Shown here one piece after another: positions 33,650 to 47,800 of a stretch of DNA of 64,000 nt. Made by a program: the position numbers and the translations under genes. The stretch covers positions 6,659,223 through 6,723,222 of the forward strand of contig OX104122.1 in the NCBI GenBank assembly GCA_944474755.1, written 5' to 3'. The stretch is from Limnoperna fortunei. Taxonomy: Eukaryota; Mollusca; Bivalvia; Mytilida; Modiolidae. Below the pieces are notes generated by a model. The model made no database searches. It was not told the origin of the DNA and saw only the letters and a program-made list of their open reading frames with translations. How positions within the stretch are numbered: position 1 is the first letter of the stretch; each line of letters opens with the position of its first letter.

Positions 33650-35040
33650 ATCCTAACATCAGATCCAAAAGCAAAAGCAAATGCACTTAATTTTCAGTTT
33701 CAGAATGCTTTTACACGTATAACTGAAGACCCTGTTCCAAACAGAGGTAACAATATATATCCACAAATAAAAGATATAAACATTACAGAAGCAGGAATCA
33801 CAAAACTCCTGCAAAATATAAATATCCACAAGCAGCAGGACCAGACCAAATTCATGAACGTATTTTAAAACAATGTAGTCAATACATTGCTCCTATTTTA
33901 ACATTACTGTTTCAAAAATCCCTTGACACAGGCAAAATACCAAATGACTGGTGCAACGCAAGTGTTTGACCAGCATTTAAGGGTGACAAACATGATCCTA
34001 TTAACTAAAGGTCCATTTCCTTAACATGTATATGTTGTAAACTATTAGAACATGCAGTCATTAGCCAAATCATGAATCATCTTAAACACAATCACATTTT
34101 ATATGAATTCCAACATGGTTTGAGATCATCTTGCTCATGTGAAACACAATTAACATCCTTTATCCAAGATCTATCGAAAGCCTCAAACAACAACATACAA
34201 ACAGATAATCATGGACTTTGCGAAGGCTTTTGACAAAGTTTCACATCGACATTTTTTTTACAAAATCAAACATTATGAAATCAACAAAAATGCATACCAT
34301 TGGATTAAACACTTTTTGAAAAACAGAACACAAAATGTAGTCCTTGAGGGAATAACATCTGACAACACATCTGGTGTCTCTCAAGGCACAGTACTTAGGC
34401 CAATATTATTTTCATTCTACATAAATGATCTTGCAGAATACATGACACACAGAAAATTGAGGTTGTTTGCTGTTTGATTGTTTGTTAGACAACATAATCT
34501 ATAAAGAAGTCAGAACACCTGAAGACTGCTAAAAACTACAGGAAGATTTTGAAGCGGCTGGCAAGTGGGAAAAAGACTGGTTGATGCACTTCCACCCTGA
34601 AAATGTAACATTCTACGTATTACACAAAAACGAAACCCACATATTTTTACTTACAAACTTCATGGCCATTCTCTCTCAAAAGTTGAATCCACAAAATTTT
34701 TAGGAGTAACACTTCAATCAAATCTAAAATGGGACAAGCATATTGATAACATGACAGCAAAAGCAAATCAATCTTTAGGTTTTATCCGAGGATATCTCAA
34801 AATCTTATCTGAAAATTCAAATCCAATGCATACAAAGATCTCGTCCGACCAAAATTAGAATATTGTTCAACAATTTGGGATCCATATCAAAAACAACAAA
34901 GAGCAGCCCGCTTTGCATGTATTAGATACGACAATATAAGTTCAGTCACTGATATGTACATAGATTTAAATTGGCACCCCTTCAAAGTCCGACGCATTAA
35001 ATACAGATTGGTTTTCTTTTATAAAATTGAACATTAATTA
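33650..35040 (+). pseudogene. LINE reverse transcriptase
   Basis: Broken frames contain AAGPDQIHERILKQC (about 33,833), SISLTCICCKLLEH (34,012), EFQHGLRSSCSCETQL (34,108), MDFAKAFDKVSHRHFFYKI (34,211, catalytic Asp in FAKAFD) and GVSQGTVLRPILFSFYINDL (34,372). The FADD box near 34,462 is disrupted by a frameshift (LFAV then stop). Further on are KFLGVTLQSNLKWDKHID (34,698) and AARFACIRYD (34,905). This is a complete but dead RT of CR1/Jockey-like type. Confidence 0.85.
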
Positions 35041-35439
35041 GTGGCAGTACCAACATCAAACATACTTATTCCACCAGACAGTAGAACACGACACAGCAAC
35101 CCCCATTCCTACAAACATATCCAGACATCAAAAGACTGTTAAAAATTATCATTTTTCCCACATACAATTACACAATGGAACAAACTGCCACAAAACTTTA
35201 CTTCAGCCACTACAGTTGAGGGATTTAAGAGACTGGTCACTGAACCAGGTCTTATTAAAAATTTTCAATCCATAACCCAAAAGCTGTCAATTGTATATAG
35301 TTTTAAATTGTATAAAGTACATCACTTCATTATTTTTCTATTTTCACCTTAATTGTATTGCATGCAATTTGGCAGTCATGTATGATCTTCAGTATTGAAG
35401 GAACGCTAGAAACAGAAAGAAGAAGAAGAATGCAAAAAG

Positions 35440-35720
35440 CATATGAAGCTTGCCCTATAAATCGTGAAATACTCCAAACAAATCAAAATATATATGATAG
35501 CATTGAACCGAACAAGTATTTCTAACATATCCATTACGTAATATAACGTAACAAATTCTCAAAATGCCTTTTTATTATCAAATTATCTAACAGATGAATA
35601 AAACAATACAAATAAATACTTTTTATTTACTAGAGCGCATTTTAAAAAATACGAAGCATACCCTAAAAATCATGAAATAATCCAAGAAATAAAATTATAG
35701 TGATCATTTCTTTCTGATCC
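35440..35720 (+). repeat. Degenerate 210-256 bp tandem repeat, right part
   Basis: AAATCGTGAAATACTCCAAA (35,458) and AAATCATGAAATAATCCAAG (35,668) repeat 210 bases apart, with ATGCCTTTTTATTATCAAAT between. They match the units left of the LINE. Confidence 0.55.
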
Positions 35721-36913
35721 TTTCTAGCGAGTATATGTAGGGCAAGAGGGCATTAGTATAATTTTTTTACATCATCACTTACCCCTATTAGATCAGGACA
35801 AAAAATGTATTTTAAAGCTTGAAGGATTAAAAAATATGAAAAACTGTAAATGAAATATTTTCTTTAATATTTAATTAGCCGTTATATCACTTACAGCATG
35901 GACTATATTGTAGAGTATGGTTTTTATATGAAAAGCAATAAATGGTCAATCGTAGCCGAAAACAATTATATATAATTAGGAGATAATAAGGAGTAATTGA
36001 ACATATTAAAAGAGACACGAATGTCAATATAATACATAACGTACAGTGGGTTATTAAAACGGCAATAACTATTATCACGTATATCGATTTTAAACACGAA
36101 ACCGATCAAACAAATGGTGACACCGTCGAAAGATATCAAGATCGACCACGTATGATTGTATATGCAACATCAAAGTGCTGGGAGGGATTCACTCCCGCTC
36201 TGCTACAATACGAGTAATGGGACTAAATTCGTACCCTCATCAAAAAAGCGAGGGTACGATTATTCGTTTTTATGCTCGTATACTACTTATTGTCAACTTT
36301 TGTAGATCTATGTATACGGTACAGAACAGGACTGGCCTTTCAATGACTTCGCATTGTGTGTGTTACTTATAGATATAGGCACACGAACTGTTTTACTAAT
36401 ATACTATACTGGCCATAATGAATAACTCAGTTCGTTTCACAAAATGTATTAGCAGCAAAGCATCAATACAATAAAGTTAATTAACAATAAAAAGTTTCCA
36501 ATCCTAAGTATAATTTCAGAAACTTCTGAAATAGAGTTTAAGAGTAGGCTAAAGTACGTTGGAAGCTGCGCTGCTTATAAAGAAAATAATAGGATGCAAT
36601 TTCCATCACTTGCAGCGAGGTCGTGCGATGTTACGCGACAATTTTTGGTTCTGCACCTGCAATCTCAGATAAACCAAATAATGTTACTATTTTGAGAGTT
36701 AACACAATTATATCAATTGGTTGGATGTTTGCTTTATGTCCAGCGAGTAATATTTTAGCTATATCCAGGACGAGAACAAGTTAAAAAAATAAATCAATGT
36801 AAAAAAGAGATGGAAAATGTCTGACTGCCACTGCAAGAAAAAGGAGTATGGGTAGGGACGGAGAATGTAGCCTTTTGTAGCGGCTACAATGAGCATGCTC
36901 CTTTTCAAATCTA
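35721..36913. other. Core DNA, no gene; short hairpin
   Basis: A perfect-looking hairpin lies at 36,226-36,260 (TCGTACCCTC / GAGGGTACGA with an 11 base loop). No open frame carries recognisable motifs. Confidence 0.45.
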
Positions 36914-36994
36914 TAAAAGGGGCTTTTATCGTTCAAGGAACGTTGCACTCTACAAACACCTACCACGGTCCGCAACCAGGCTTTCAGTATTATG
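36914..36994 (+). repeat. Dispersed repeat fragment, copy B
   Basis: AAAAGGGGCTTTTATCGTTC to ACCAGGCTTTCAGTATTA aligns with 6,819-6,902. Identity by eye is around two thirds. The family is unknown. Confidence 0.5.
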
Positions 36995-37519
36995 ACTAGA
37001 CTACCCCAAACGACAGGGTCTCTCAATCCGCCACCCGGAGCTGCTCTGTCTAATTGTTTACATTACTAAATGTTAAGAACCATATAATTAACACTAGCAT
37101 ATATGATAAAAGTGAGTGACATTATTTGTCAATCAATTGAATCATTGGACAAATACCCTCATTAAATATGGCAATTGCACAATTCATACCTTAATCAACC
37201 TACCACGATCGCTGGTTGACTTTATTTATATTAAATTACATTATTTATAATTAAAACTTCTCAACAAAGCACTAATTTGATAATTTGTTTACAACTAAGC
37301 AATTTTACTAGAATTGATATTTAATTAGAAAAAGATTCTCAAGGGTAGTCTTTTTATGCTTTTTTCTTTACTGAACAAATATTGGCATTGTATATTGTTT
37401 GTTTTCACTCTATACCTCCATTTCTGTTTGTATCTAAGTATATTGTATATATTATTGTATTAACTGTATGTTTAATCTCTGAACGATTGATTCTGGTTCA
37501 TTGAAATTGAAAATAAAGA
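36995..37519. other. Core DNA, AT-rich
   Basis: No gene or repeat is recognised. Confidence 0.4.
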
Positions 37520-38110
37520 TATATAGACTACTCCCGTTGTGCAATAAACTTTTGATGTCGCCATGTATATATCAGAAATTCATGTATATATTCAGAAATG
37601 GTATAGATGCTGATATACATTTATATTCACATTAGTGCTTAGATAAGCTAATAAGGAACGATCTGTAGTTTCATTAGTTTAATGTTTCGTTCAGAAATAT
37701 TTTTTATTGTAAAACGGATTATTGCAAAACGGTTTGACTGCAACAACCCGTTTAGCAATAAACTTCTGATGTTGAAAAATATCATGCAAAAGAGGATATA
37801 TACTTATAATAGTATATCGTTATATCTGTACTTTGCATAGAAAATCTACAACCTTAAAAAGAACGATTTTTACATCTTTTGAAAATTTTATTTAAAAAAA
37901 ACGGGTTATTGCCCAATGCGTTCTTATTGCAAAACGGGTTGACTACTCCAACCCGTTTGGCAATAAACTTCTGATGAAGAAAAACATTACAAAAAAGTGG
38001 ATATATACTTATAATAGTATATCGCTATATTTATACGTGTGCATAGAAAACCACAACATCATAACAATTTGCACATCTTTGAAAATTTTATTGCAAAACG
38101 GGTTGTTACA
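37520..38110 (-). repeat. Inner inverted repeat, right copy
   Basis: About three units of 200 bases contain CAATAAACTTTTGATGTCGC, AACCCGTTTAGCAATAAACT and AACCCGTTTGGCAATAAACT. A direct repeat, GATATATACTTATAATAGTA, occurs at 37,795 and 37,999. It is inverted relative to 21,650-22,160. Confidence 0.7.
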
Positions 38111-38829
38111 TATGTTCAAGAATGTCCTTACCAAGAAATGCTTCTTCAACACTAAGAATCAACTATATGCTGTCCAAAGAGGGAAATCAATCAAATATTG
38201 GCACTCTCAAGAAATACTGTCTAACCCAAAATCACATTAACAGAAACCAAATGAAAGTGAACTCTCCAAGATCATACCATGTGAAACTGACATCAAAAGA
38301 ACAGAATAACTAACAACAATGAGATATTGTATTTAAAGTCATCTTATTGTATGTGAAGAGTGAACTTAAAACAAATTTTCAAATAGCAATCCTAGCGAAA
38401 AAGCAACGTTTATTTGTTATCACTTTTTGATAGAATTTATTTGTTCATCAAAATCCATATTATTCCCGTACGTGTTTACGGTTTACACATAGCATGGCGG
38501 TGTAACATAAATCACAGACTAATACTTCGGATTCCACAACAATAAAACTGGGCTCTGTGTTATGGATCGAAAATTTCATTAAAGCAAGAAACATACAAAC
38601 AAACAAAAACATCAATCAAAACACAATTCAATACTTATGCCGATGTATGTCAACTTTCATTGCAAAAGACATCAATTCCACATGTTCATAAGTTCAACCT
38701 TATTGACATTGCAAAGTTTGCACTATTTTTTTCTTTCACATTCTTCGTACCTATGCATTGCTATTTAAGAAAAATACCACTTCAAAAATGTAACAATTAA
38801 CTAGAATCAAAGAATGTTTAACCAGGAAT
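38111..38829. other. Core DNA inside the right arm
   Basis: No gene is recognised. Short frames of 60-90 codons have no motifs. Confidence 0.4.
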
Positions 38830-41800
38830 GGAAAATGTTGAATATTGAACCAGAAACTACCAATGGTGAACTAGGAACTACGAATGTTGAACGAGGAACT
38901 AAAAATTTCGAATATTGAACAAGAAACAACGAATGTTGAACTAGGAACTGAAAAATCGAATGTTGAACTAGGAACTGCGAATGTTGAACGAGGAACTAAA
39001 AATTTTGAATATTGAACCAGAAACAACGAATGTTGAACTAGGAACTGCGAATGTTGAACTAAAAACTGAAAAATCGAATGTTGAACTAGGAACTGCGAAT
39101 GTTGAACGAGGAACTAAACATCTTGAATATTGAACCAGAAACAACGAATGTTGAACTAGGAACTGCGAATGTTGAACTAGGAACTGAAAAATCGAATGTT
39201 GAACTAGGAACTGCGAATGTTGAACGAGGAACTAAAAATTTTGAATATTGAACCAGAAACAACGAATGTTGAACTAGGAACTACGAATGTTGAACTAGGA
39301 ACTGAAAAATCGAATGTTGAACTAGGAACTGCGAATGTTGAACGAGGAACTAAAAATTTTGAATATTGAACCAGAAACAACGAATGTTGAACTAGGAACT
39401 GCGAATGTTGAACTAGGAACTGAAAAATCGAATGTTGAACTAGGAACTGCGAATGTTGAACGAGGAACTAAACATTTTGAATATTGAACCAGAAACAACG
39501 AATGTTGAACTAGGAACTGCGAATGTTGAACTAGGAACTGAAAAATCGAATGTTGAACTACGAACTGAAAAATCGAATGTTGAACTAGGAACTGCGAATG
39601 TTGAACGAGGAACTAAAAATTTTGAATATTGAACCAGAAACAACGAATGTTGAACTAGGAACTGCGAATGTTGAACTAGGAACTGAAAAATCGAATGTTG
39701 AACTAGGAACTGCGAATGTTGAACGAGGAACTAAACATTTTGAATATTGAACCAGAAACAACGAATGTTGAACTAGGAACTGCGAATGTTGAACTAGGAA
39801 CTGAAAAATCGAATGTTGAACTAGGAACTGCGAATGTTGAACGAGGAACTAAAAATTTTGAATATTGAACCAAAAACAACGAATGTTGAACTAGGAACTG
39901 CGAATGTTGAACTAGGAACTGAAAAATCGAATGTTGAACTAGGAACTGCGAATGTTGAACGAGGAACTAAAAATTTTGAATATTGAACCAGAAACAACGA
40001 ATGTTGAACTAGGAACTGCGAATGTTGAACTAGGAACTGAAAAATCCAATGTTGAACTAGGAACTGCGAATGTTGAACGAGGAACTAAACATTTTGAATA
40101 TTGAACCAGAAACAACGAATGTTGAACTAGGAACTGCGAATGTTGAACTAGGAACTGAAAAATCGAATGTTGAACTAGGAACTGCGAATGTTGAACGAGG
40201 AACTAAAAATTTTGAATATTGAACCAAAAACAACGAATGTTGAACTAGGAACTGCGAATGTTGAACTAGGAACTGAAAAATCGAATGTTGAACTAGGAAC
40301 TGCGAATGTTGAACGAGGAACTAAAAATTTTGAATATTGAACCAGAAACAACGAATGTTGAACTAGGAACTGCGAATGTTGAACTAGGAACTGAAAAATC
40401 GAATGTTGAACTAGGAACTGCGAATGTTGAACGAGGAACTAAAAATTTTGAATATTGAACCAGAAACAACGAATGTTGAACTAGGAACTGCGAATGTTGA
40501 ACTAGGAACTGAAAAATCGAATGTTGAACTAGGAACTGCGAATGTTGAACGAGGAACTAAAAATTTTGAATATTGAACCAGAAACAACGAATGTTGAACT
40601 AGGAACTGCGAATGTTGAACTAGGAACTGAAAAATCCAATGTTGAACTAGGAACTGCGAATGTTGAACGAGGAACTAAAAATTTTGAATATTGAACCAGA
40701 AACAACGAATGTTGAACTAGGAACTGCGAATGTTGAACTAGGAACTGAAAAATCGAATGTTGAATTAGGAACTGCGAATGTTGAACGATGATCTAAAAAT
40801 TTTGAATATTGAACCAGAAACAACGAATGCTGAACTAGGAACTGCGAATGTTGAACGAGGAACTAAAAATTTTGAATATTGAACCAGAAACAACGAATGT
40901 TGAACTAGGAACTGCGAATGTTGAACTAGGAACTGAAAAATCGAATGTTGAACTAGGAACTGCGAATGTTGAACTAGGAACTGAAAAATCGAATGTTGAA
41001 CTAGGAACTGCGAATGTTGAACGAGGAACTAAAAATTTTGAATATTGAACCAGAAACAACGAATGTTGAACTAGGAACTGTGAATGTTGAACTAGGAACT
41101 GAAAAATCGAATGTTGAACTAGGAACTGCGAATGTTGAACTAGGAACTAAAAATTTTGAATATTGAACCAGAAACAACGAATGTTGAACTAGGAACTGCG
41201 AATGTTGAACTAGGAACTGAAAAATCGAATGTTGAACTAGGAACTGCGAATGTTGAACGAGGAACTAAAAATTTTGAATATTGAACCAGAAACAACAAAT
41301 GTTGAACTAGGAACTGCGAATGTTGAACTAGGAACTGAAAAATCGAATGTTGAACTAGGAACTGCGAATGTTGAACGAGGAACTAAAAATTTTGAATATT
41401 GAACCAGAAACAACGAATGTTGAACTAGGAACTGCGAATGTTGAACTAGGAACTGAAAAATCGAATGTTGAACTAGGAACTGCGAATGTTGAACGAGGAA
41501 CTAAAAATTTTGAATATTGAACCAGAAACAACGAATGTTGAACTAGGAACTGCGAATGTTGAACTAGGAACTGAAAAATCCAATGTTGAACTAGGAACTG
41601 CGAATGTTGAACGAGGAACTAAAAATTTTGAATATAGAACCAGAAACAACGAATGTTGAACTAGGAACTGCGAATGTTGAACTAGGAACTGCGAATGTTG
41701 AACGAGGAACTAAAAATTTTGAATATTGAACCAGAAACAACGAATGTTGAACTAGGAACTGCGAATGTTGAACTAGGAACTGAAAAATCGAATGTTGAAC

Positions 41801-44800
41801 TAGGAACTGCGAATGTTGAACGAGGAACTAAAAATTTTGAATATTGAACCAGAAACAACGAATGTTGAACTAGGAACTGCGAATGTTGAACTAGGAACTG
41901 AAAAATCGAATGTTGAACTAGGAACTGCGAATGTTGAACGAGGAACTAAAAATTTTGAATATTGAACCAGAAACAACGAATGTTGAACTAGGAACTGCGA
42001 ATGTTGAACTAGGAACTGAAAAATCGAATGTTGAACTAGGAACTGCGAATGTTGAACGAGGAACTCAACATTTTGAATATTGAACCAGAAACAACGAATG
42101 TTGAACTAGGAACTGCGAATGTTGAACTAGGAACTGAAAAATCGAATGTTGAACTAGGAACTGCGAATGTTGAACGAGGAACTAAAAATTTTGAATATTG
42201 AACCAGAAACAACGAATGTTGAACTAGGAACTGCGAATGTTGAACTAGGAACTGAAAAATCGAATGTTGAACTAGGAACTGCGAATGTTGAACGAGGAAC
42301 TAAAAATTTTGAATATTGAACCAGAAACAACGAATGTTGAACTAGGAACTGCGAATGTTGAACTAGGAACTGAAAAATCGAATGTTGAACTAGGAACTGC
42401 GAATGTTGAACGAGGAACTAAAAATTTTGAATATTGAACCAGAAACAACGAATGTTGAACTAGGAACTGCGAATGTTGAACTAGGAACTGAAAAATCGAA
42501 TGTTGAACTAGGAACTGCGAATGTTGAACGAGGAACTAAAAATTTTGAATATTGAACCAGAAACAACGAATGTTGAACTAGGAACTGTGAATGTTGAACT
42601 AGGAACTGAAAAATCGAATATTGAACTAGGAACTGCGAATGTTGAACGAGGAACTAAAAATTTTGAATATTGAACCAGAAACAACGAATGTTGAACTAGG
42701 AACTGCGAATGTTGAACTAGGAACTGAAAAATCGAATGTTGAACTAGGAACTGCGAATGTTGAACGAGGAACTAAAAATTTTGAATATTGAACCAGAAAC
42801 AACGAATGTTGAACTAGGAACTGCGAATGCTGAACTAGGAACTGAAAAATCGAATGTTGAACTAGGAACTGCGAATGTTGAACGAGGAACTAAAAATTTT
42901 GAATATTGAACCAGAAACAACGAATGTTGAACTAGGAACTGCGAATGTTGAACTAGGAACTGAAAAATCGAATGTTGAACTAGGAACTGAAAAATCGAAT
43001 GTTGAACTAGGAACTGCGAATGTTGAACGAGGAACTAAAAATTTTGAATATTGAACCAGAAACAACGAATGTTGAACTAGGAACTGAGAATGTTGAACTA
43101 GGAACTGAAAAATCGAATGTTGAACTACGAACTGAAAAATCGAATGTTGAACTAGGAACTGCGAATGTTGAACGAGGAACTAAAAATTTTGAATATTGAA
43201 CCAGAAACAACGAATGTTGAACTAGGAACTGCGAATGTTGAACTAGGAACTGAAAAATCGAATGTTGAACTAGGAACTGCGAATGTTGAACGAGGAACTA
43301 AACATTTTGAATATTGAACCAGAAACAACGAATGTTGAACTAGGAACTGCGAATGTTGAACGAGGAACTGAAAAATCGAATGTTGAACTAGGAACTGCGA
43401 ATGTTGAACGAGGAACTAAAAATTTTGAATATTGAACCAAAAACAACGAATGTTGAACTAGGAACTGCGAATGTTGAACTAGGAACTGAAAAATCGAATG
43501 TTGAACTAGGAACTGCGAATGTTGAACGAGGAACTAAAAATTTTGAATATTGAACCAGAAACAACGAATGTTGAACTAGGAACTGCGAATGTTGAACTAG
43601 GAACTGAAAAATCGAATGTTGAACTAGGAACTGCGTATGTTGAACGAGGAACTAAAAATTTTGAATATTGAACCAGAAACAACGAATGTTGAACTAGGAA
43701 CTGCGAATGTTGAACTAGGAACTGCGAATGTTGAACTATGAACTAAACATTTTGAATATTGAACCAGAAACAACGAATGTTGAACTAGGAACTGCGAATG
43801 TTGAACGAGGAACTAAACATTTTGAATATTGAACCAGAAACAACGACTGTTGAACTAGGAACTGCGAATGTTGAACTAGGAACTGAAAAATCGAATGTTG
43901 AACTAGGAACTGCGAATGTTGAACTAGGAACTGAAAAATCGAATGTTGAACTAGGAACTGCGAATGTTGAACGAGGAACTAAAAATTTTGAATATTGAAC
44001 CAGAAACAACGAATGTTGAACTAGGAACTGCGAATGTTGAACTAGGAACTGAAAAATCGAATGTTGAACTAGGAACTGCGAATGTTGAACGAGGAACTAA
44101 AAATTTTGAATATTGAACCAGAAACAACGAATGTTGAACTAGGAACTGCGAATGTTGAACTAGGAACTGAAAAATCGAATGTTGAACTAGGAACTGCGAA
44201 TGTTGAACTAGGAACTAAAAATTTTGAATATTGAACCAGAAACAACGAATGTTGAACTAGGAACTGTGAATGTTGAACTAGGAACTGAAAAATCGAATAT
44301 TGAACTAGGAACTGCGAATGTTGAACGAGGAACTAAAAATTTTGAATATTGAACCAGAAACAACGAATGTTGAACTAGGAACTGCGAATGTTGAACTAGG
44401 AACTGAAAAATCGAATGTTGAACTAGGAACTGCGAATGTTGAACGAGGAACTAAAAATTTTGAATATTGAACCAGAAACAACGAATGTTGAACTAGGAAC
44501 TGCGAATGTTGAACTAGGAACTGAAAAATCGAATGTTGAACTAGGAACTGCGAATGTTGAACGAGGAACTAAAAATTTTGAATATTGAACCAGAAACAAC
44601 GAATGTTGAACTAGGAACTGCGAATGTTGAACTAGGAACTGAAAAATCGAATGTTGAACTAGGAACTGCGAATGTTGAACGAGGAACTAAAAATTTTGAA
44701 TATTGAACCAGAAACAACGAATGTTGAACTAGGAACTGCGAATGTTGAACTAGGAACTGAAAAATCGAATGTTGAACTACGAACTGAAAAATCGAATGTT

Positions 44801-47800
44801 GAACTAGGAACTGCGAATGTTGAACGAGGAACTAAAAATTTTGAATATTGAACCAGAAACAACGAATGTTGAACTAGGAACTGCGAATGTTGAACTAGGA
44901 ACTGAAAAATCGAATGTTGAACTAGGAACTGCGAATGTTGAACGAGGAACTAAAAATTTTGAATATTGAACCAGAAACAACGAATGTTGAACTAGGAACT
45001 GCGAATGTTGAGCTAGGAACTGAAAAATCGAATGTTGAACTAGGAACTGCGAATGTTGAACGAGGAACTAAAAATTTTGAATATTGAACCAAAAACAACG
45101 AATGTTGAACTAGGAACTGCGAATGTTGAACTAGGAACTGAAAAATCGAATGTTGAACTAGGAACTGCGAATGTTGAACTAGGAACTGAAAAATCCAATG
45201 TTGAACTAGGAACTGCGAATGTTGAACGAGGAACTAAACATTTTGAATATTGAACCAGAAACAACGAATGTTGAACTAGGAACTGCGAATGTTGAACTAG
45301 GAACTGAAAAATCGAATGTTGAACTAGGAACTGCGAATGTTGAACGAGGAACTAAAAATTTTGAATATTGAACCAAAAACAACGAATGTTGAACTAGGAA
45401 CTGCGAATGTTGAACTAGGAACTGAAAAATCGAATGTTGAACTAGGAACTGCGAATGTTGAACGAGGAACTAAAAATTTTGAATATTGAACCAGAAACAA
45501 CGAATGTTGAACTAGGAACTGCGAATGTTGAACTAGGAACTGAAAAATCGAATGTTGAACTAGGAACTGCGAATGTTGAACGAGGAACTAAAAATTTTGA
45601 ATATTGAACCAGAAACAACGAATGTTGAACTAGGAACTGTGAATGTTGAACTAGGAACTGAAAAATCGAATGTTGAACTAGGAACTGCGAATGTTGAACG
45701 AGGAACTAAAAATTTTGAATATTGAACCAGAAACAACGAATGTTGAACTAGGAACTGAAAAATCCAATGTTGAACTAGGAACTGCGAATGTTGAACGAGG
45801 AACTAAAAATTTTGAATATTGAACCAGAAACAACGAATGTTGAACTAGGAACTGCGAATGTTGAACTAGGAACTGAAAAATCGAATGTTGAATTAGGAAC
45901 TGCGAATGTTGAACGAGGAACTAAAAATTTTGAATATTGAACCAGAAACAACGAATGCTGAACTAGGAACTGCGAATGTTGAACGAGGAACTAAAAATTT
46001 TGAATATTGAACCAGAAACAACGAATGTTGAACTAGGAACTGCGAATGTTGAACTAGGAACTGAAAAATCGAATGTTGAACTAGGAACGGCGAATGTTGA
46101 ACGAGGAACTGAAAAATCGAATGTTGAACTAGGAACTGCGAATGTTGAACGAGGAACTAAAAATTTTGAATATTGAACCAGAAACAACGAATGTTGAACT
46201 AGGAACTGTGAATGTTGAACTAGGAACTGAAAAATCGAATGTTGAACTAGGAACTGCGAATGTTGAACTAGGAACTAAAAATTTTGAATATTGAACCAGA
46301 AACAACGAATGTTGAACTAGGAACTGCGAATGTTGAACTAGGAACTGAAAAATCGAATGTTGAACTAGGAACTGCGAATGTTGAACGAGGAACTAAAAAT
46401 TTTGAATATTGAACCAGAAACAACAAATGTTGAACTAGGAACTGCGAATGTTGAACTAGGAACTGAAAAATCGAATGTTGAAATAGGAACTGCGAATGTT
46501 GAACGAGGAACTAAAAATTTTGAATATTGAACCAGAAACAACGAATGTTGAACTAGGAACTGCGAATGTTGAACTAGGAACTGAAAAATCGAATGTTGAA
46601 CTAGGAACTGCGAATGTTGAACGAGGAACTAAAAATTTTGAATATTGAACCAGAAACAACGAATGTTGAACTAGGAACTGCGAATGTTGAACTAGGAACT
46701 GAAAAATCCAATGTTGAACTAGGAACTGCGAATGTTGAACGAGGAACTAAAAATTTTGAATATAGAACCAGAAACAACGAATGTTGAACTAGGAACTGCG
46801 AATGTTGAACTAGGAACTGCGAATGTTGAACGAGGAACTAAAAATTTTGAATATTGAACCAGAAACAACGAATGTTGAACTAGGAACTGCGAATGTTGAA
46901 CTAGGAACTGAAAAATCGAATGTTGAACTAGGAACTGCGAATGTTGAACGAGGAACTAAAAATTTTGAATATTGAACCAGAAACAACGAATGTTGAACTA
47001 GGAACTGCGAATGTTGAACTAGGAACTGAAAAATCGAATGTTGAACTAGGAACTGCGAATGTTGAACGAGGAACTAAAAATTTTGAATATTGAACCAGAA
47101 ACAACGAATGTTGAACTAGGAACTGCGAATGTTGAACTAGGAACTGAAAAATCGAATGTTGAACTAGGAACTGCGAATGTTGAACGAGGAACTAAACATT
47201 TTGAATATTGAACCGGAAACAACGAATGTTGAACTAGGAACTGCGAATGTTGAACTAGGAACTGAAAAATCGAATGTTGAACTAGGAACTGCGAATGTTG
47301 AACGAGGAACTAAAAATTTTGAATATTGAACCAAAAACAACGAATGTTGAACTAGGAACTGCGAATGTTGAACTAGGAACTGAAAAATCGAATGTTGAAC
47401 TAGGAACTGCGAATGTTGAACGAGGAACTAAAAATTTTGAATATTGAACCAGAAACAACGAATGTTGAACTAGGAACTGCGAATGTTGAACTAGGAACTG
47501 AAAAATCGAATGTTGAACTAGGAACTGCGAATGTTGAACGAGGAACTAAAAATTTTGAATATTGAACCAGAAACAACGAATGTTGAACTAGGAACTGCGA
47601 ATGTTGAACTAGGAACTGAAAAATCGAATGTTGAACTAGGAACTGAAAAATCGAATGTTGAACTAGGAACTGCGAATGTTGAACGAGGAACTAAACATTT
47701 TGAATATTGAACCAGAAACAACGAATGTTGAACTAGCAACTGCGAATGTTGAACTAGGAACTGAAAAATCGAATGTTGAACTAGGAACTGCGAATGTTGA

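Larger units (their letters stand above)
31650..35432 (+). mobile_element. CR1-like LINE with 2A motif, PHD, EEP and RT (dead copy)
   Basis: The element runs from an uncertain 5' edge to a 3' end of GAAGAAGAAGAA type at about 35,420-35,430, as is usual for this group. In order: a 2A-like peptide, a PHD-type zinc finger, an EEP endonuclease, RT and a C-terminal region. Every domain carries stops or frameshifts. The layout (2A, PHD finger, endonuclease, RT) is known from CR1-like elements of molluscs and other invertebrates. Confidence 0.85.
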
